DNA of 64,000 nucleotides, taken from assembly GCF_013340935.1 (NCBI RefSeq), contig NZ_WHOS01000009.1:1-64000 (forward strand), written 5' to 3'. Made by a program: the position numbers and the translations under genes. Under the pieces are notes generated by a model, which searched no databases, was not told the origin of the DNA, and saw only the letters and a list, made by a program, of their open reading frames with translations. This document shows, one piece after another, positions 17,919-26,839 of this stretch; within the stretch, counting starts at the first letter, position 1; each line of letters starts with the position of its first letter. The DNA comes from Azospirillum melinis (GTDB lineage: Bacteria > Pseudomonadota > Alphaproteobacteria > Azospirillales > Azospirillaceae).

Positions 17919-20456
17919 TCAGGCGGCGTGCGCCAGGCTGGTGTCGGTCGTGTGCAGGTCGTGATAGGTGTCGAAGGTGACACCGAACACGTCATGGCTG
18001 GCAAGCTGCTGCGTCGTCGCCAGTTCGGCGGTGGTCGCGGTGGGCGTATCGTTGGCGGCGCTCATCGTGTGGGCCAGCAGGTCAGCCGAGCTGAGCGAAG
18101 CGGCGGCGGCCTTGGCGGCCGAAGCATCGACGATCGTGCCGGTGCCGGTGGCGTCGGCGATGGTCGCGGCGGTGGCGTTGGAGATCTTCAGGCCGAAGGT
18201 CTCATTGCCTTCCGTCACGCTGTCGCTCAGCACCTTGACCGTCACGGTCTTGCTGGTTTCGCCGGCGGCGAAGGTCAGCTTGCCGCTGGTGGCGGTGTAG
18301 TCGGAGCCGGCCTTGGCGGTGCCATCCACCGTGGAGTAATCCACCGTGACCGCGCTGCTGGAGGCCGCCGACAGCTTGACCGTGAAGGTGGCGTTGGCCG
18401 TGTTGGCGGTGGTGGTCGGGGTATCGAACACCGCGCCTTCCATGGCGCCCTTCACGATGGCGGCCTTGGTCGGGTTGATGGTCTTGTAGTCGTCCATCAG
18501 AATGCCGCCGACGTCACCCGATTCCGGCGTCCAGGCCCAGAAGGTCCAGCTCATCCCCTTGTCGCCGGCCGCGATGTCGCTCTTGCCGTCCAGGTTCCAG
18601 TCGCCGTTCAGGTACTTGGCCATGGTCTTGGCCCAGGTCTGCTCGGCGGAGCTGGTGAACTGGCCGCCCCATTCGCCCAGCATGATCGGCGCGGTGTCGT
18701 TCTTGTACAGGTACCCCCACATCTTGTCGTACTGGGCCGGCAGGTTGTTGGGGTAGTTCGGGTCGTTCAGCCAGCTGAACTGCCCGACGCTCTGGCCGTA
18801 GGCGTGCGGCGAGTAGACCAGCTTGTTGGGGGTGTCGAAGTGGATCGGGCGCGACTGCGCACCGGCCAGCGTGCTGCTCCATTCGGTGCCTTCGACGAAC
18901 AACAGCCAGTCCTTGTTCACCGTCTGGATGGCGTTGCCGATGCGCTCGGCAGCCGACGCCCAGTCGGTGGCGGCGCTGCCGCCCCAGGTGGCGCTGACGC
19001 TCGGCTCGTTGTGCAGGTCGGCGCCGATGACGGTCTCGTTGCCGGCATAATGCTGGGCCAGCATCTTCCAGTTGTTGATCACCGTCGATTCCGGGTGCTT
19101 GTCGGTGTACCACAGCCCGTGTTCGTTGGTGCCGGCGCCGCCGTCGTTGCGGTGGTGGTCGAGGATCACCTTCATGCCGAGCTTGCCGGCGTAGTCGATG
19201 ACCTTGTCATAGACCTGCAGGCGGGTCAGGCCGGCCAGATCCGGGTTCTTCGAATAGTCGATGCCGTTGGTCACGGCGGTGCTGTCGAACATCTCGTCCG
19301 ACATGGTCATGCGGATGGTGTTGAAGCCGACCGACTTCATCTTCTCCAGGTGGCCCTGGTAGCTGTCGGCCCACAGGCCGGCGGGCACGTAGTTGTAGCC
19401 CTCGCCGCCGAACCAGTTCACGCCGGTCAGGCGGACGGTGTTGCCGGCCTCGTCGACGATCTGGTTGCCCTGGGTGTGCAGGAAGCCCTGGATGCCGCCG
19501 GCGGTCTTGGTGCCGGTCGGCTCCGTCACCGTCACGTCGCTGACCGACAGGCTCGGCTGGGTCGGCGTGGTGGGGTTGGACGGGTTGGTCGGGGTGGTGG
19601 TGCTGCCGGCGAACCAGGACTTGTCGGCCTTCACCTCCATGGTGCCGTTCCACCACATGGCCTGCTGGCCGGCGACGACGTCCTTGCCGTCCAGGGCGCC
19701 CTTGTCGATCGACACGATGCTGTCGGTCGGGTTCACGGCGTGGCCGCCGATGGTGATCTTGTTGACGTACAGGTTGCGGTCGACACCGTTGACCACAGCG
19801 TCGTTGTCGTACTGGATCTGGACTTTGTGGGCGACGTCGGCGCTGACATCCGCTTTGAAGGTGAAGTCCTTGGCGGCGGTGCCGGCCGTGCCTTCACCGA
19901 TCGTCTTGCCGTCGACCAGAACCTTGAAGTGGGCGTTCACGCCGCCGGCCGCATTGCCGTATGCATTCACGACGATCGGCGTGCCGCCGGTGGTCGGGGT
20001 CGTCGGCGTGGTCGGCGTCGTGGGGGTGGTCGGAGTGGTCGGGGTCCCGGTGGAGCTGGCGAACATGTCCTTGGACATGTTGAAATCGAGCGAGCCGCTC
20101 CAGGACAGCATTTCGCGGCCGGACAGCGTGCCCTGACCTTCAGCGGCGTAGGAGACCGTCGAGCTGTTGGAAGCGATGGTCTTGCCGTTGACTTCGATCG
20201 ACTTGACGATCAGGTCGCGGTACATGCCGGCCTTGTCGGTCGACAGCCAGTCGTTGTCATAAACGATCTGGACCTTGTGCGCGGCGTCGGGGGCCACCTT
20301 GGTGGTGAAGCTGTACCGGCCGGCGCTGGTGGAATTGACCGTCGCCTGGCCGACGGCAACGCCATCGACGAGGAACTTGAAATGCGGCCAGACTCCTCCG
20401 GCAGTCACACCCGAGGCATTGACGACGAAGGTCGTATCGACGGGGCTGGTTGCCAT
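17919..20456 (-). CDS. Multidomain GH5 endoglucanase with two carbohydrate-binding modules and a Calx-beta domain, 845 aa
   Basis: Domain order: two similar modules (about residues 5-125 and 155-275) that match Ca-dependent xylan-binding modules, joined by a PTT-repeat linker. A GH5 catalytic domain follows (about 315-650), with acid/base E484 in LHNEPS and nucleophile E595 in LGEWGG. A Calx-beta domain lies at about 665-770 (VDYSTVDGTAKAGSDYTAT), then a C-terminal tail. There is no N-terminal signal peptide, so export is probably by a type I system using C-terminal signals, as for other Calx-beta proteins; this is inference. AGAGGA precedes the ATG at 20456. It would cut beta-1,4-glucan-type chains and may trim or release the exopolysaccharide made here. 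Confidence 0.88.
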   Translation of the reverse strand: MATSPVDTTFVVNASGVTAGGVWPHFKFLVDGVAVGQATVNSTSAGRYSFTTKVAPDAAHKVQIVYDNDWLSTDKAGMYRDLIVKSIEVNGKTIASNSSTVSYAAEGQGTLSGREMLSWSGSLDFNMSKDMFASSTGTPTTPTTPTTPTTPTTPTTGGTPIVVNAYGNAAGGVNAHFKVLVDGKTIGEGTAGTAAKDFTFKADVSADVAHKVQIQYDNDAVVNGVDRNLYVNKITIGGHAVNPTDSIVSIDKGALDGKDVVAGQQAMWWNGTMEVKADKSWFAGSTTTPTNPSNPTTPTQPSLSVSDVTVTEPTGTKTAGGIQGFLHTQGNQIVDEAGNTVRLTGVNWFGGEGYNYVPAGLWADSYQGHLEKMKSVGFNTIRMTMSDEMFDSTAVTNGIDYSKNPDLAGLTRLQVYDKVIDYAGKLGMKVILDHHRNDGGAGTNEHGLWYTDKHPESTVINNWKMLAQHYAGNETVIGADLHNEPSVSATWGGSAATDWASAAERIGNAIQTVNKDWLLFVEGTEWSSTLAGAQSRPIHFDTPNKLVYSPHAYGQSVGQFSWLNDPNYPNNLPAQYDKMWGYLYKNDTAPIMLGEWGGQFTSSAEQTWAKTMAKYLNGDWNLDGKSDIAAGDKGMSWTFWAWTPESGDVGGILMDDYKTINPTKAAIVKGAMEGAVFDTPTTTANTANATFTVKLSAASSSAVTVDYSTVDGTAKAGSDYTATSGKLTFAAGETSKTVTVKVLSDSVTEGNETFGLKISNATAATIADATGTGTIVDASAAKAAAASLSSADLLAHTMSAANDTPTATTAELATTQQLASHDVFGVTFDTYHDLHTTDTSLAHAA
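19990..20046. repeat. Coding tandem repeat of 9-bp units (PTT linker)
   Basis: About six head-to-tail 9-bp units encode a Pro-Thr-Thr linker between the two binding modules of the GH5 protein. Arrays like this can change length by slippage without breaking the frame. Confidence 0.75.
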
Positions 20457-20584
20457 TGGAAGTATCCTCTTTTCCGTGAATTTCGCTGAAACCCAATCTG
20501 GCCGGAAAAGGTTAACGAGGTATTTCAAATTTTAGCGAAATGCGGCTCTAATGCCACTATCACTTGTGAAAAGAAAGAGACACG

Positions 20585-20624
20585 AAAAACCCCTTTGTCG
20601 ATGCATTGCAGCAACAAAGGGGTT
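20585..20624 (-). terminator. Terminator after the methyltransferase gene
   Basis: AACCCCTTTGT (20588-20598) and ACAAAGGGGTT (20614-20624) form a perfect 11-bp stem. On the minus strand the stem is followed by a T-run (A-run at 20585-20589). It lies 55 bp past the stop of the gene at 20679 and upstream of the GH5 start. Confidence 0.88.
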
Positions 20625-20678
20625 CGGTCTGTCTGTAAGTCTTTGATTTAGCGCTTTTTCGTAGCGCTCAAATGGGCA

Positions 20679-21659
20679 TCACTTGGGCTTATGGGCCACC
20701 ACGAACACCTCGGGCCGGAACAGATAGAGCTGACCAGCCCTTCCGAGCTTGCGATTAAGGGTTAACGGCAGCCGTCCCAAAAATGCCTCAACCAGCTTCG
20801 CATAGCCAAGATAGGCGCGGCTGGCGAAGTGCAGGTTCATCCGGCGGCGCACCGCCATCGGCAGGATGTAGACGGCTTCCACGCGGCCGAAGCCGGCCTG
20901 ACGCAGCATGGCTTCCGTCTCGCCCCAGCCATATTCGCGCAGGTGCATGCAGATCGGCTCGTTCAGGCCGAACACCTCCGACAGGTCTGCCGGACCGGCG
21001 TATTTGTGCGGCATGCTGAGGACGTACTTGCCGCCCGGCTTCAGGATGGTGCGGACATTCTCCATGTGGGTGAGCACGTCTTCCGGATGCATGTGCTCCA
21101 CGACATGGGTGGAGATCACGCTGTCATAACGGTCGGCCGCCTCGAAACGGGCGAGGTGGATGCCGTCGCTGTTCTTCCAGGTGACGTTGGAATCCTGCTC
21201 GATCCAGGTCGCACCGCGCTCGCGCGTCACCTCGGTGGCGACGCAGCGGTAGCCGTGGCGGGCGAGGTAGCGCAGAAGCCGGGCCTTGCCCGATCCCACC
21301 TCGTAGACGTCCTGCGGCCCGCCCAGCAGAGTCAGAAAATGGCGGAAGTCGAGGTCGTCGTTGCGGGTGTGCGCATCGTCCTCCGCCTCGTTCAGCCACG
21401 GACAGCTGGTGTAGAGCGTCGTATAGGCCTGCTCGAACACGTCCCAGCGCTCGTCCGGCTTGCTGTCCAGCAGTTCGCGGGCGAGCCGCCGCTCCAGGTC
21501 CCAGTGGCGCTGCACCATCTCGGCCGTCAGCGGGTAGGTGGGCGAGAGGTGGAACTTCCGCCGGTAGCGCTCGACGAGCGCGTCGTCCGCCGTGCGATCG
21601 GCGGGCAGGCGATCCATCGGCAATGTGTCGGCTGTGTTCTGCACGATCGACCTCTCCAT
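20679..21659 (-). CDS. SAM-dependent class I methyltransferase, 326 aa
   Basis: Rossmann methyltransferase. The SAM-binding motif I is VYEVGSGKARLLRYLA (near residue 117), the acidic loop is VATEVTRERG, and STHVVEHMHPEDVLTHM with LKPGGKYVLSMPH is the usual motif II-III region. The N-terminal 70 residues are a helical extension. It has its own terminator and no close operon partner. Position in the exopolysaccharide locus suggests it methylates a sugar or a lipid-linked intermediate, but the substrate is not visible in the sequence. Confidence 0.85.
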   Translation of the reverse strand: MERSIVQNTADTLPMDRLPADRTADDALVERYRRKFHLSPTYPLTAEMVQRHWDLERRLARELLDSKPDERWDVFEQAYTTLYTSCPWLNEAEDDAHTRNDDLDFRHFLTLLGGPQDVYEVGSGKARLLRYLARHGYRCVATEVTRERGATWIEQDSNVTWKNSDGIHLARFEAADRYDSVISTHVVEHMHPEDVLTHMENVRTILKPGGKYVLSMPHKYAGPADLSEVFGLNEPICMHLREYGWGETEAMLRQAGFGRVEAVYILPMAVRRRMNLHFASRAYLGYAKLVEAFLGRLPLTLNRKLGRAGQLYLFRPEVFVVAHKPK

Positions 21660-21800
21660 CAGATGGGTACAGGACGCATTCAGGGACTCTAATCGGGAGC
21701 GGCACCGGACGCGCGCGCGCGAACGAGAAAGTGCGCGGGCCTATCGCAGGGGGTGGACGGCACCAACGGCTTACCCCCGCGGTACGTCACACGCGGGCTG

Positions 21801-23096
21801 TCAGCCCGACCGCGCCTTGCCGGTGCGTGCCTTCTCCCGCAGCGTCTCCACCACCGCCGTGTAGAGCGGCAGCGGCCGGGAGTCCTCGTCATAGGGGGAG
21901 GGGTGGGCACCCAGGTCCGGATGCTCCCGCGCGATGAAATTCAGGTCGGAGCGCAGGTGCCACCAGCACAGCTCCTCCACACGTGCATTGTCCAGCATGT
22001 CGGCCAGATACTGCCGGGCCAGCTGGGCCATCGCCCGGTCCTTTTCCGCACGCGACCAGGAGCGGGGCAGGCGGGTCTCGTCCACGTCCATCTCCGTCAG
22101 ATGGACGGACAGGCCCAGCTTGTCGACCGCACGCAGGAATTTGCGCATGCCGGCGCTGTCATAGGGCTTGCCGCCGATCAGGTGGCTTTGCAGCCCGATG
22201 CCTTGGATCGGCACGCCGCGCTTCACCGCCCCGGTCAGCCAGTCGAGCAGATAGGCGCGCTTGCGCTGCTGCCAGCCCTCGTCGATCTCGATGCCGAACT
22301 CGTTCAGCACCAGCTTCGCCTTGGGGAAGGCCTTGTGCACATGGTGGAAGAAGGGATCGAGCCATTCCGGCCCCTTCTCCGCCCCGCCGGCCGCCACCCA
22401 CCACATGCCGCGGCGGAAGCCGTAGCGGTCCTGTTCCTTCGGGTGGCTCTCCACCGTCTCCCAGAAGAAGACCTCGTTGGCCACGTCGATGCGGTAGAAA
22501 ACGTCGCCGTAGCGCTGCCGCACCGCCTCCACCACGCCGGTGAAGCGGGGCCAGACATTGTCCGCGCTCAGCGTGCCGTCCGGCGAGAAATAGGCGCTTT
22601 CCGAGATGCCCAGTTCCGCCTGCCTGCCGGCGGGAAGCTTCATGTAGGGCGGCATGCCCATATGCTGCCAGATGATGGTGTGCCAGTTGGGCGTGGCGCC
22701 GATGCTGCGCGCCAGTTCGACCGCGGCGTCGAAGCGGCGCCAGTCGTAATTGCCCTCGGTGTGCTGGAAGACGCCCCATTTACCGCCATTCTCCGGGGTG
22801 ACGACGTCGCATTCGCGCGCCATCAGCCGGTCGAGCATCGGGTCTTCCGGATCGATGAAATGGTCGCGCGCGGCACCATGGCGGATGCCCAGCGCACGGC
22901 AGGCCTCGCGCAGCGTCACCGCCGGCTCCGCCGCCTGCGGCTGGGTGGCGGCGGCTTCCGCCGATGTCGGGCCGCTGGCGCCGCGGCAACTCGCCAGCAC
23001 CGCGCCGGCGGCGGCGGTCCACAGCAGGTCGCGCCGTGTCGGGTGCCATTGGTTCGCCCGCCACTTGGGGAAACCGGGCTTCGGACTCTCGATCAT
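21801..23096 (-). CDS. GH10 endo-beta-1,4-xylanase-type glycanase, Tat lipoprotein, 431 aa
   Basis: The N-terminus carries a twin-arginine signal (RRDLLW, Arg21-22), a hydrophobic stretch and a lipobox LASC with C37, so the mature enzyme is probably a folded lipoprotein. The GH10 domain has ENGGKWG, WHTIIWQHM, the acid/base E208 in DVANEVFF, and nucleophile E335 in LTEMDVDE. Start is the ATG at 23096. GH10 enzymes in exopolysaccharide loci of alphaproteobacteria act on beta-linked glycan chains to control length. It sits between the BY-kinase and the methyltransferase. Confidence 0.9.
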   Translation of the reverse strand: MIESPKPGFPKWRANQWHPTRRDLLWTAAAGAVLASCRGASGPTSAEAAATQPQAAEPAVTLREACRALGIRHGAARDHFIDPEDPMLDRLMARECDVVTPENGGKWGVFQHTEGNYDWRRFDAAVELARSIGATPNWHTIIWQHMGMPPYMKLPAGRQAELGISESAYFSPDGTLSADNVWPRFTGVVEAVRQRYGDVFYRIDVANEVFFWETVESHPKEQDRYGFRRGMWWVAAGGAEKGPEWLDPFFHHVHKAFPKAKLVLNEFGIEIDEGWQQRKRAYLLDWLTGAVKRGVPIQGIGLQSHLIGGKPYDSAGMRKFLRAVDKLGLSVHLTEMDVDETRLPRSWSRAEKDRAMAQLARQYLADMLDNARVEELCWWHLRSDLNFIAREHPDLGAHPSPYDEDSRPLPLYTAVVETLREKARTGKARSG

Positions 23097-23160
23097 GAGG
23101 AGGGGCTCTCTTCCTGTCGCAGGGGCCGGTTGCAAAGGGAGGTACCGGTTCCGGTCATGG

Positions 23161-23209
23161 AGAGGCCCCTCCCTCCGGGCGCCGCAGCGTCCGGAAGGAA
23201 AGGGCCTCT
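23161..23209 (-). repeat. Long imperfect hairpin between BY-kinase and GH10 genes
   Basis: AGAGGCCC, TCC and TCCGG on the left pair with CCGGA, GGA and GGGCCTCT on the right, with small bulges and a 10-base loop. No T-run follows, so it may be an mRNA processing or stability element, or a weak attenuator, within the minus-strand transcript. Confidence 0.5.
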
Positions 23210-23246
23210 GCGTCGAAGGAGCTTCAGGTCACCCCGGCTTCCCGCG

Positions 23247-25589
23247 TTACGGGGCGGTCCGCAGGGTGGTGTCGCCGTAGTACTTCCGGGTCGCCATGTA
23301 GCTGTTGTAGGGACCCTGGTACCCGCGCGACGCCGCCTTCTTCAGGTTCACGTCGGTCATCACGGCCACGAACTTGCTGTGGTCGATCGGACCGAGGTCG
23401 GCGACCGCCTGCAGGTCGCTGGCCGTGGTGTGGCCCCAGCGGCTGACGAACAGCACCTTGGAGGCGGCGCCGCAGACGATGCGGGCATCCGACACGGCCA
23501 GTGCCGGGGCGGTGTCGAACACCACCAGATCGAAGTGCGGCGACAGGCCGGCCATCAGGTGGATCAGGCCATCGACGTTGAAGCGGTCCAGCGTCTCCGG
23601 CATCAGACGGCCGGCGGGGATCATCGCATAGGGCGCATCCTCGCTGGTGTGGACGATCTCGTCCAGGGTGGCGGTGCCGGAAACCCAGTCCGACAGGCCC
23701 TTCTTGGCCGACAGGTTGAACAGGCCGTCGATGCGCGACCGGCGGAAGTCGGTGTCGACCACCACCACGCGGCGGCCGGCCTGGGCCGCGACCTGGGCGA
23801 CGGCGAGGCTCATCGAGGTCTTGCCGTCCTGCGGGCGGGCCGAGGTGACGGCGATGGAGCCGACCGGACCCAGATCCGACAGGTGGTTGCGGAACAGGGC
23901 GCGCATCGATTCAGAGAACAGCGAGAACGGATGGTTCTGGAAGATCTGGTCGAGACGGCCGCGGGTGCCGCGGGTGGAGTGGTGCGGGACGATGTGGACC
24001 GTGCCCACGCCCAGGATGCGGCGGACGGTTTCCGGGGTGCGGATGCGGCGCTGGAACAGCTCGATGCCGAAGACGATGAAGATGGCGACGGCGAGCGAGG
24101 CGACGAAGCCGGCCAGCAGCATCAGGATGCGGAACGGACCCGATGGCTCATGCGGAACCTGCGGCGCCGAGACCAGCTTGACGGCGGTCGGGAAGGCGCG
24201 GTTGTCCTGCTGGGCCTGCACTTCTTCCAGACGGCCGAGCAGGCTGTCGAGCAGCTGGCGCTTGGCCTGGGCCTCGGCCTCCAGCGTGCGCAGCGGCACC
24301 GCTTCCTCGGCCATGGTCTGATAGCCGGTTTCCAGCTTGGCGATCATCGCCTTCAGGGCGTTTTCCTGCTCGATGGCGACGTTGGCCGCCTCGCGGACGC
24401 CGCCGATCTCGTGGCGGACTTCCTGCTGCAGCGAGGAGTTCGCTTCGTTCAGGCGGGCCTGGAGTTCCTGGATGCGCGGGTGCTTCGGACCGTACTGGCG
24501 CGACAGCTGGGCCAGCTCGGTGGAGATCGAGGCGACGGTGGCGCGCAGCTGGGCGACAACGGGCGAGGCGAGGCTGCCGCCGTTGCCGGCGCTGCGTTCC
24601 AGCGTCTGGGCCTGGGCGACGGCGCGGGCGCGGTTGGCGGTGGCTTCGGCCAGACGCAGGCGGGCCTGCTCAAGCTCGGTGGTGGCCATCAGGCCGTTGG
24701 TGCCGTTCTTGACCAGACCGGCCTTGAAGCGGACGGCGTCGACCTTGGTGTCGGCGGCGGCGACTTCCTTGCGCAGGGTGGCGATGCGGTCTTCCAGCCA
24801 AGCGACGGCGCTGGTGGACAGGTCGCGGTCCATCTGCTGGCGGGTTTCCATGTATCGGCGGACGACGGTGTCGACCACCTTCTGGGCGATCTCAGGGTCG
24901 CCGGCGGTGTAGCGGACCTGGATCACGCGCGACCGGCCGACGACGCCGACCTCGAGGTTGCGGCGGACGCGGTCGAGCACGCCGTCGATGCTGTCGGCGG
25001 CACGGGTCTCGCGCAGGTGGGTGTCCTTGGTCATATTGTCGCCATGGGCCAGGACGGCCTGGACGACGCCCGGCAGTTCCGGACCGAACACGGCATGGGC
25101 CTGCTCGCGCGTCCAGGCGGTGGCGCGCTCGACGAAGGGCTTCGTCTCGTCGGCCTGGACCGGCGGGTTGTATTCCTGGTTGGTCGCCAGCTTCAGGTCG
25201 GTGACGGCCTGGGACAGCACGGCGGTCGACTTCAGGATTTCGATCTCGCTGAGGATCGCGCCGTCTTCCGGCGTGATCGAGTTCAGCGCCTGGTCTTCCG
25301 CGCGGACGACGCGGACCTGCCGGTTGTCGACCAGCAGAAGGGCTTCGGAGGTGTACTTGTCCTTCATCAGCGAGACGGCGAAGGCTGACAGGGCGGTCAG
25401 CGCCAGCACGATGAGGATGATCAGCGTCTTGTGCGCCGCCAGCACCCGCAGGATGAAGCGGAAGTCGGGGCCCATCGCCGGAGCGGGGCCGTCGAACTCA
25501 CGCGGCACATGGTGGCCGACCTGGGTGGGCCACGCCGGAGCCGGCGGGCCGCCGTGGCCTCCGTTGTTGATCTGGGGAAGGTTTTCCAC
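23247..25589 (-). CDS. Wzz/BY-kinase fusion, polysaccharide chain-length regulator and tyrosine autokinase, 780 aa
   Basis: An inner-membrane co-polymerase of the Wzc/ExoP type. A first membrane helix lies near residues 54-74, followed by a long periplasmic coiled-coil region and a second helix near 475-500. The cytoplasmic kinase has Walker A QDGKTS (K590), Walker A' VVVVDTDFRRSR and Walker B LVVFDTAPAL. The tail from about residue 756 is tyrosine-rich (GYQGPYNSYMATRKYYGD), the usual autophosphorylation cluster. It starts with GTG at 25589, preceded by AAGGAG, and follows the WecG-type gene by 3 bp. It should set chain length and coordinate Wzy polymerisation with export. Confidence 0.93.
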   Translation of the reverse strand: MENLPQINNGGHGGPPAPAWPTQVGHHVPREFDGPAPAMGPDFRFILRVLAAHKTLIILIVLALTALSAFAVSLMKDKYTSEALLLVDNRQVRVVRAEDQALNSITPEDGAILSEIEILKSTAVLSQAVTDLKLATNQEYNPPVQADETKPFVERATAWTREQAHAVFGPELPGVVQAVLAHGDNMTKDTHLRETRAADSIDGVLDRVRRNLEVGVVGRSRVIQVRYTAGDPEIAQKVVDTVVRRYMETRQQMDRDLSTSAVAWLEDRIATLRKEVAAADTKVDAVRFKAGLVKNGTNGLMATTELEQARLRLAEATANRARAVAQAQTLERSAGNGGSLASPVVAQLRATVASISTELAQLSRQYGPKHPRIQELQARLNEANSSLQQEVRHEIGGVREAANVAIEQENALKAMIAKLETGYQTMAEEAVPLRTLEAEAQAKRQLLDSLLGRLEEVQAQQDNRAFPTAVKLVSAPQVPHEPSGPFRILMLLAGFVASLAVAIFIVFGIELFQRRIRTPETVRRILGVGTVHIVPHHSTRGTRGRLDQIFQNHPFSLFSESMRALFRNHLSDLGPVGSIAVTSARPQDGKTSMSLAVAQVAAQAGRRVVVVDTDFRRSRIDGLFNLSAKKGLSDWVSGTATLDEIVHTSEDAPYAMIPAGRLMPETLDRFNVDGLIHLMAGLSPHFDLVVFDTAPALAVSDARIVCGAASKVLFVSRWGHTTASDLQAVADLGPIDHSKFVAVMTDVNLKKAASRGYQGPYNSYMATRKYYGDTTLRTAP

Positions 25590-25592
25590 GTC

Positions 25593-26417
25593 TCAAAGCT
25601 CCTTCTGGATAGGCGACCGCCGGATCGGTGACGGAGAGATCCGGGTGGAAGCGGGCGCTGCGGCGCCCGTCCCGCGGGTTCGGAGGGATGCGGCACGGCG
25701 AAGGCGAAGGGTGCTCCAGGCAAAGCCGAAGGCACCGATGCAATAGCGGCGGAACAGGCGGCGGGGCTCCTGCGCCAGACGGAAGGCCCATTCCAGGCCG
25801 GAGCGCTGGACGGCCTCGGGAGCGCGCTTGAAGCGGCCCGCCAGGAAATCGACGATGGCGCCGCCGTTGACGATCAGCACCGGATGATCCAGCGCGCGCT
25901 TCAGCTCCGCGGCGACCTGTTCCTGCTTGGGCATGCCCATGGCGAGCAGGATCACGTCGGGGCGGTTGGCCCGCGCCTGGGCGATGTAATGCTCCACCGG
26001 GTGGAAGCCGTGCTGAAGGTCGGCGTAGCGGTGCGGCGTCGCCGTCTCCAGCGCAACGCGGGCGCGGTCCAGCCACGGGGTGGCCGTGCCGTAGATCGCG
26101 ACCTTGCGGGGGCTGAGGGTCTTCAGCAGCAGCGGGATGAAATCGGTGCCGTTCATGTTCAGGCCGGCCGGCATGCCCAGCACCGGCAGAACCGCCTGCA
26201 ACCCGATCCCGTCGCGCAGCAGCACGTCCGACGCGCCGAAGGCGGCCAGTGCCGCGTCCGACGTCATGCAGACGTTCAGCCCGTGCGCGTTCAGGAAGGA
26301 CAGCACCGTCGGACGGTCGGCCGCGCCCAGCCGTTCGATCAGGGCCCGGCGCTCGCCGTCGTTCGAAATGCACCGCATGCGCTCGATCAGTTCCAGGACC
26401 TCACGAGGATTCGGCAT
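25593..26417 (-). CDS. WecG/TagA/CpsF-family glycosyltransferase, 274 aa
   Basis: GT26-type enzyme. Motifs include LRDGIGLQAVL, NGTDFIPLLL, AIYGTATPWLDRA, GMPKQEQVA and NGGAIVDFLAG. It would transfer a sugar (ManNAcA or a related residue in characterised members) to a lipid-linked acceptor. Start choice: GGGAG lies six bases before the ATG at 26417 but abuts the ATG at 26423, so the inner ATG is preferred. The C-terminal 35 residues are Arg/Pro/Ala-rich. Its 3' end carries the ribosome site of the BY-kinase. Confidence 0.88.
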   Translation of the reverse strand: MPNPREVLELIERMRCISNDGERRALIERLGAADRPTVLSFLNAHGLNVCMTSDAALAAFGASDVLLRDGIGLQAVLPVLGMPAGLNMNGTDFIPLLLKTLSPRKVAIYGTATPWLDRARVALETATPHRYADLQHGFHPVEHYIAQARANRPDVILLAMGMPKQEQVAAELKRALDHPVLIVNGGAIVDFLAGRFKRAPEAVQRSGLEWAFRLAQEPRRLFRRYCIGAFGFAWSTLRLRRAASLRTRGTGAAAPASTRISPSPIRRSPIQKEL

Positions 26418-26839
26418 GCGCATCTCCCAAAAGAATGAATCGGAACAAAGCATTGAACGTTACACGACCGATCTGGCGGCCGGTCCGGCTTGACCCGGTG
26501 CCGGGCCTGTCCGCCGGGCGGCGGCGGCTAACCCGTTGGGGTCGGACCACCAAACCTGCGTGGCTCTATGTGGCCGTGCCTCCCCCCTTTTCGCACGGGC
26601 GAGATCGGCGAAACGGCGACGGATTCGAATTAGCCCGGGCTTGCTCCGATCGGGGGATTCGGCTTGCCGAATCGACCGGTCAGACCCATAAAGTGAGACC
26701 CCGGCCATAAAGAGAGACCCTGGCGCTCTATGGCTGTTGTCTGAGGGCAGAGCCTGACGGCCTTGCCGGACCGGCCGCCCGGCCGATATGACCGGCCGAA
26801 GCGTTTGCATCGCCGGGGCAATCTCAAGAAAAGACGATC
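26418..26839. promoter_or_regulatory. Divergent intergenic region with a tandem direct repeat
   Basis: 422 bp between the WecG-type gene (minus) and the SUV3-like helicase (plus), with no gene visible. It should contain both promoters. The notable element is a pair of 15-bp direct repeats at 26687-26720, listed separately. Confidence 0.5.
26687..26720. repeat. Tandem direct repeat CATAAAGWGAGACCC
   Basis: Copies at 26687-26701 (CATAAAGTGAGACCC) and 26706-26720 (CATAAAGAGAGACCC) differ at one base and have a 19-bp period. They end 119 bp upstream of the helicase start. They could be a two-site operator. Confidence 0.6.

Noticed and set aside
21660..21800. CG-alternating tract (CGCGCGCGCG) as a special DNA structure or mobile-element end
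   Set aside because: It is short, lacks inverted repeats or duplications beside it, and is within what is expected in GC-rich intergenic DNA.
17928..25388. Open frames of about 850 and 1200 codons on the + strand opposite the GH5, GH10 and BY-kinase genes
   Set aside because: Their residues are low-complexity and Val/Gly/Arg-rich as expected for antisense of high-GC genes, with no motif and no ribosome site. The minus-strand genes have catalytic motifs.
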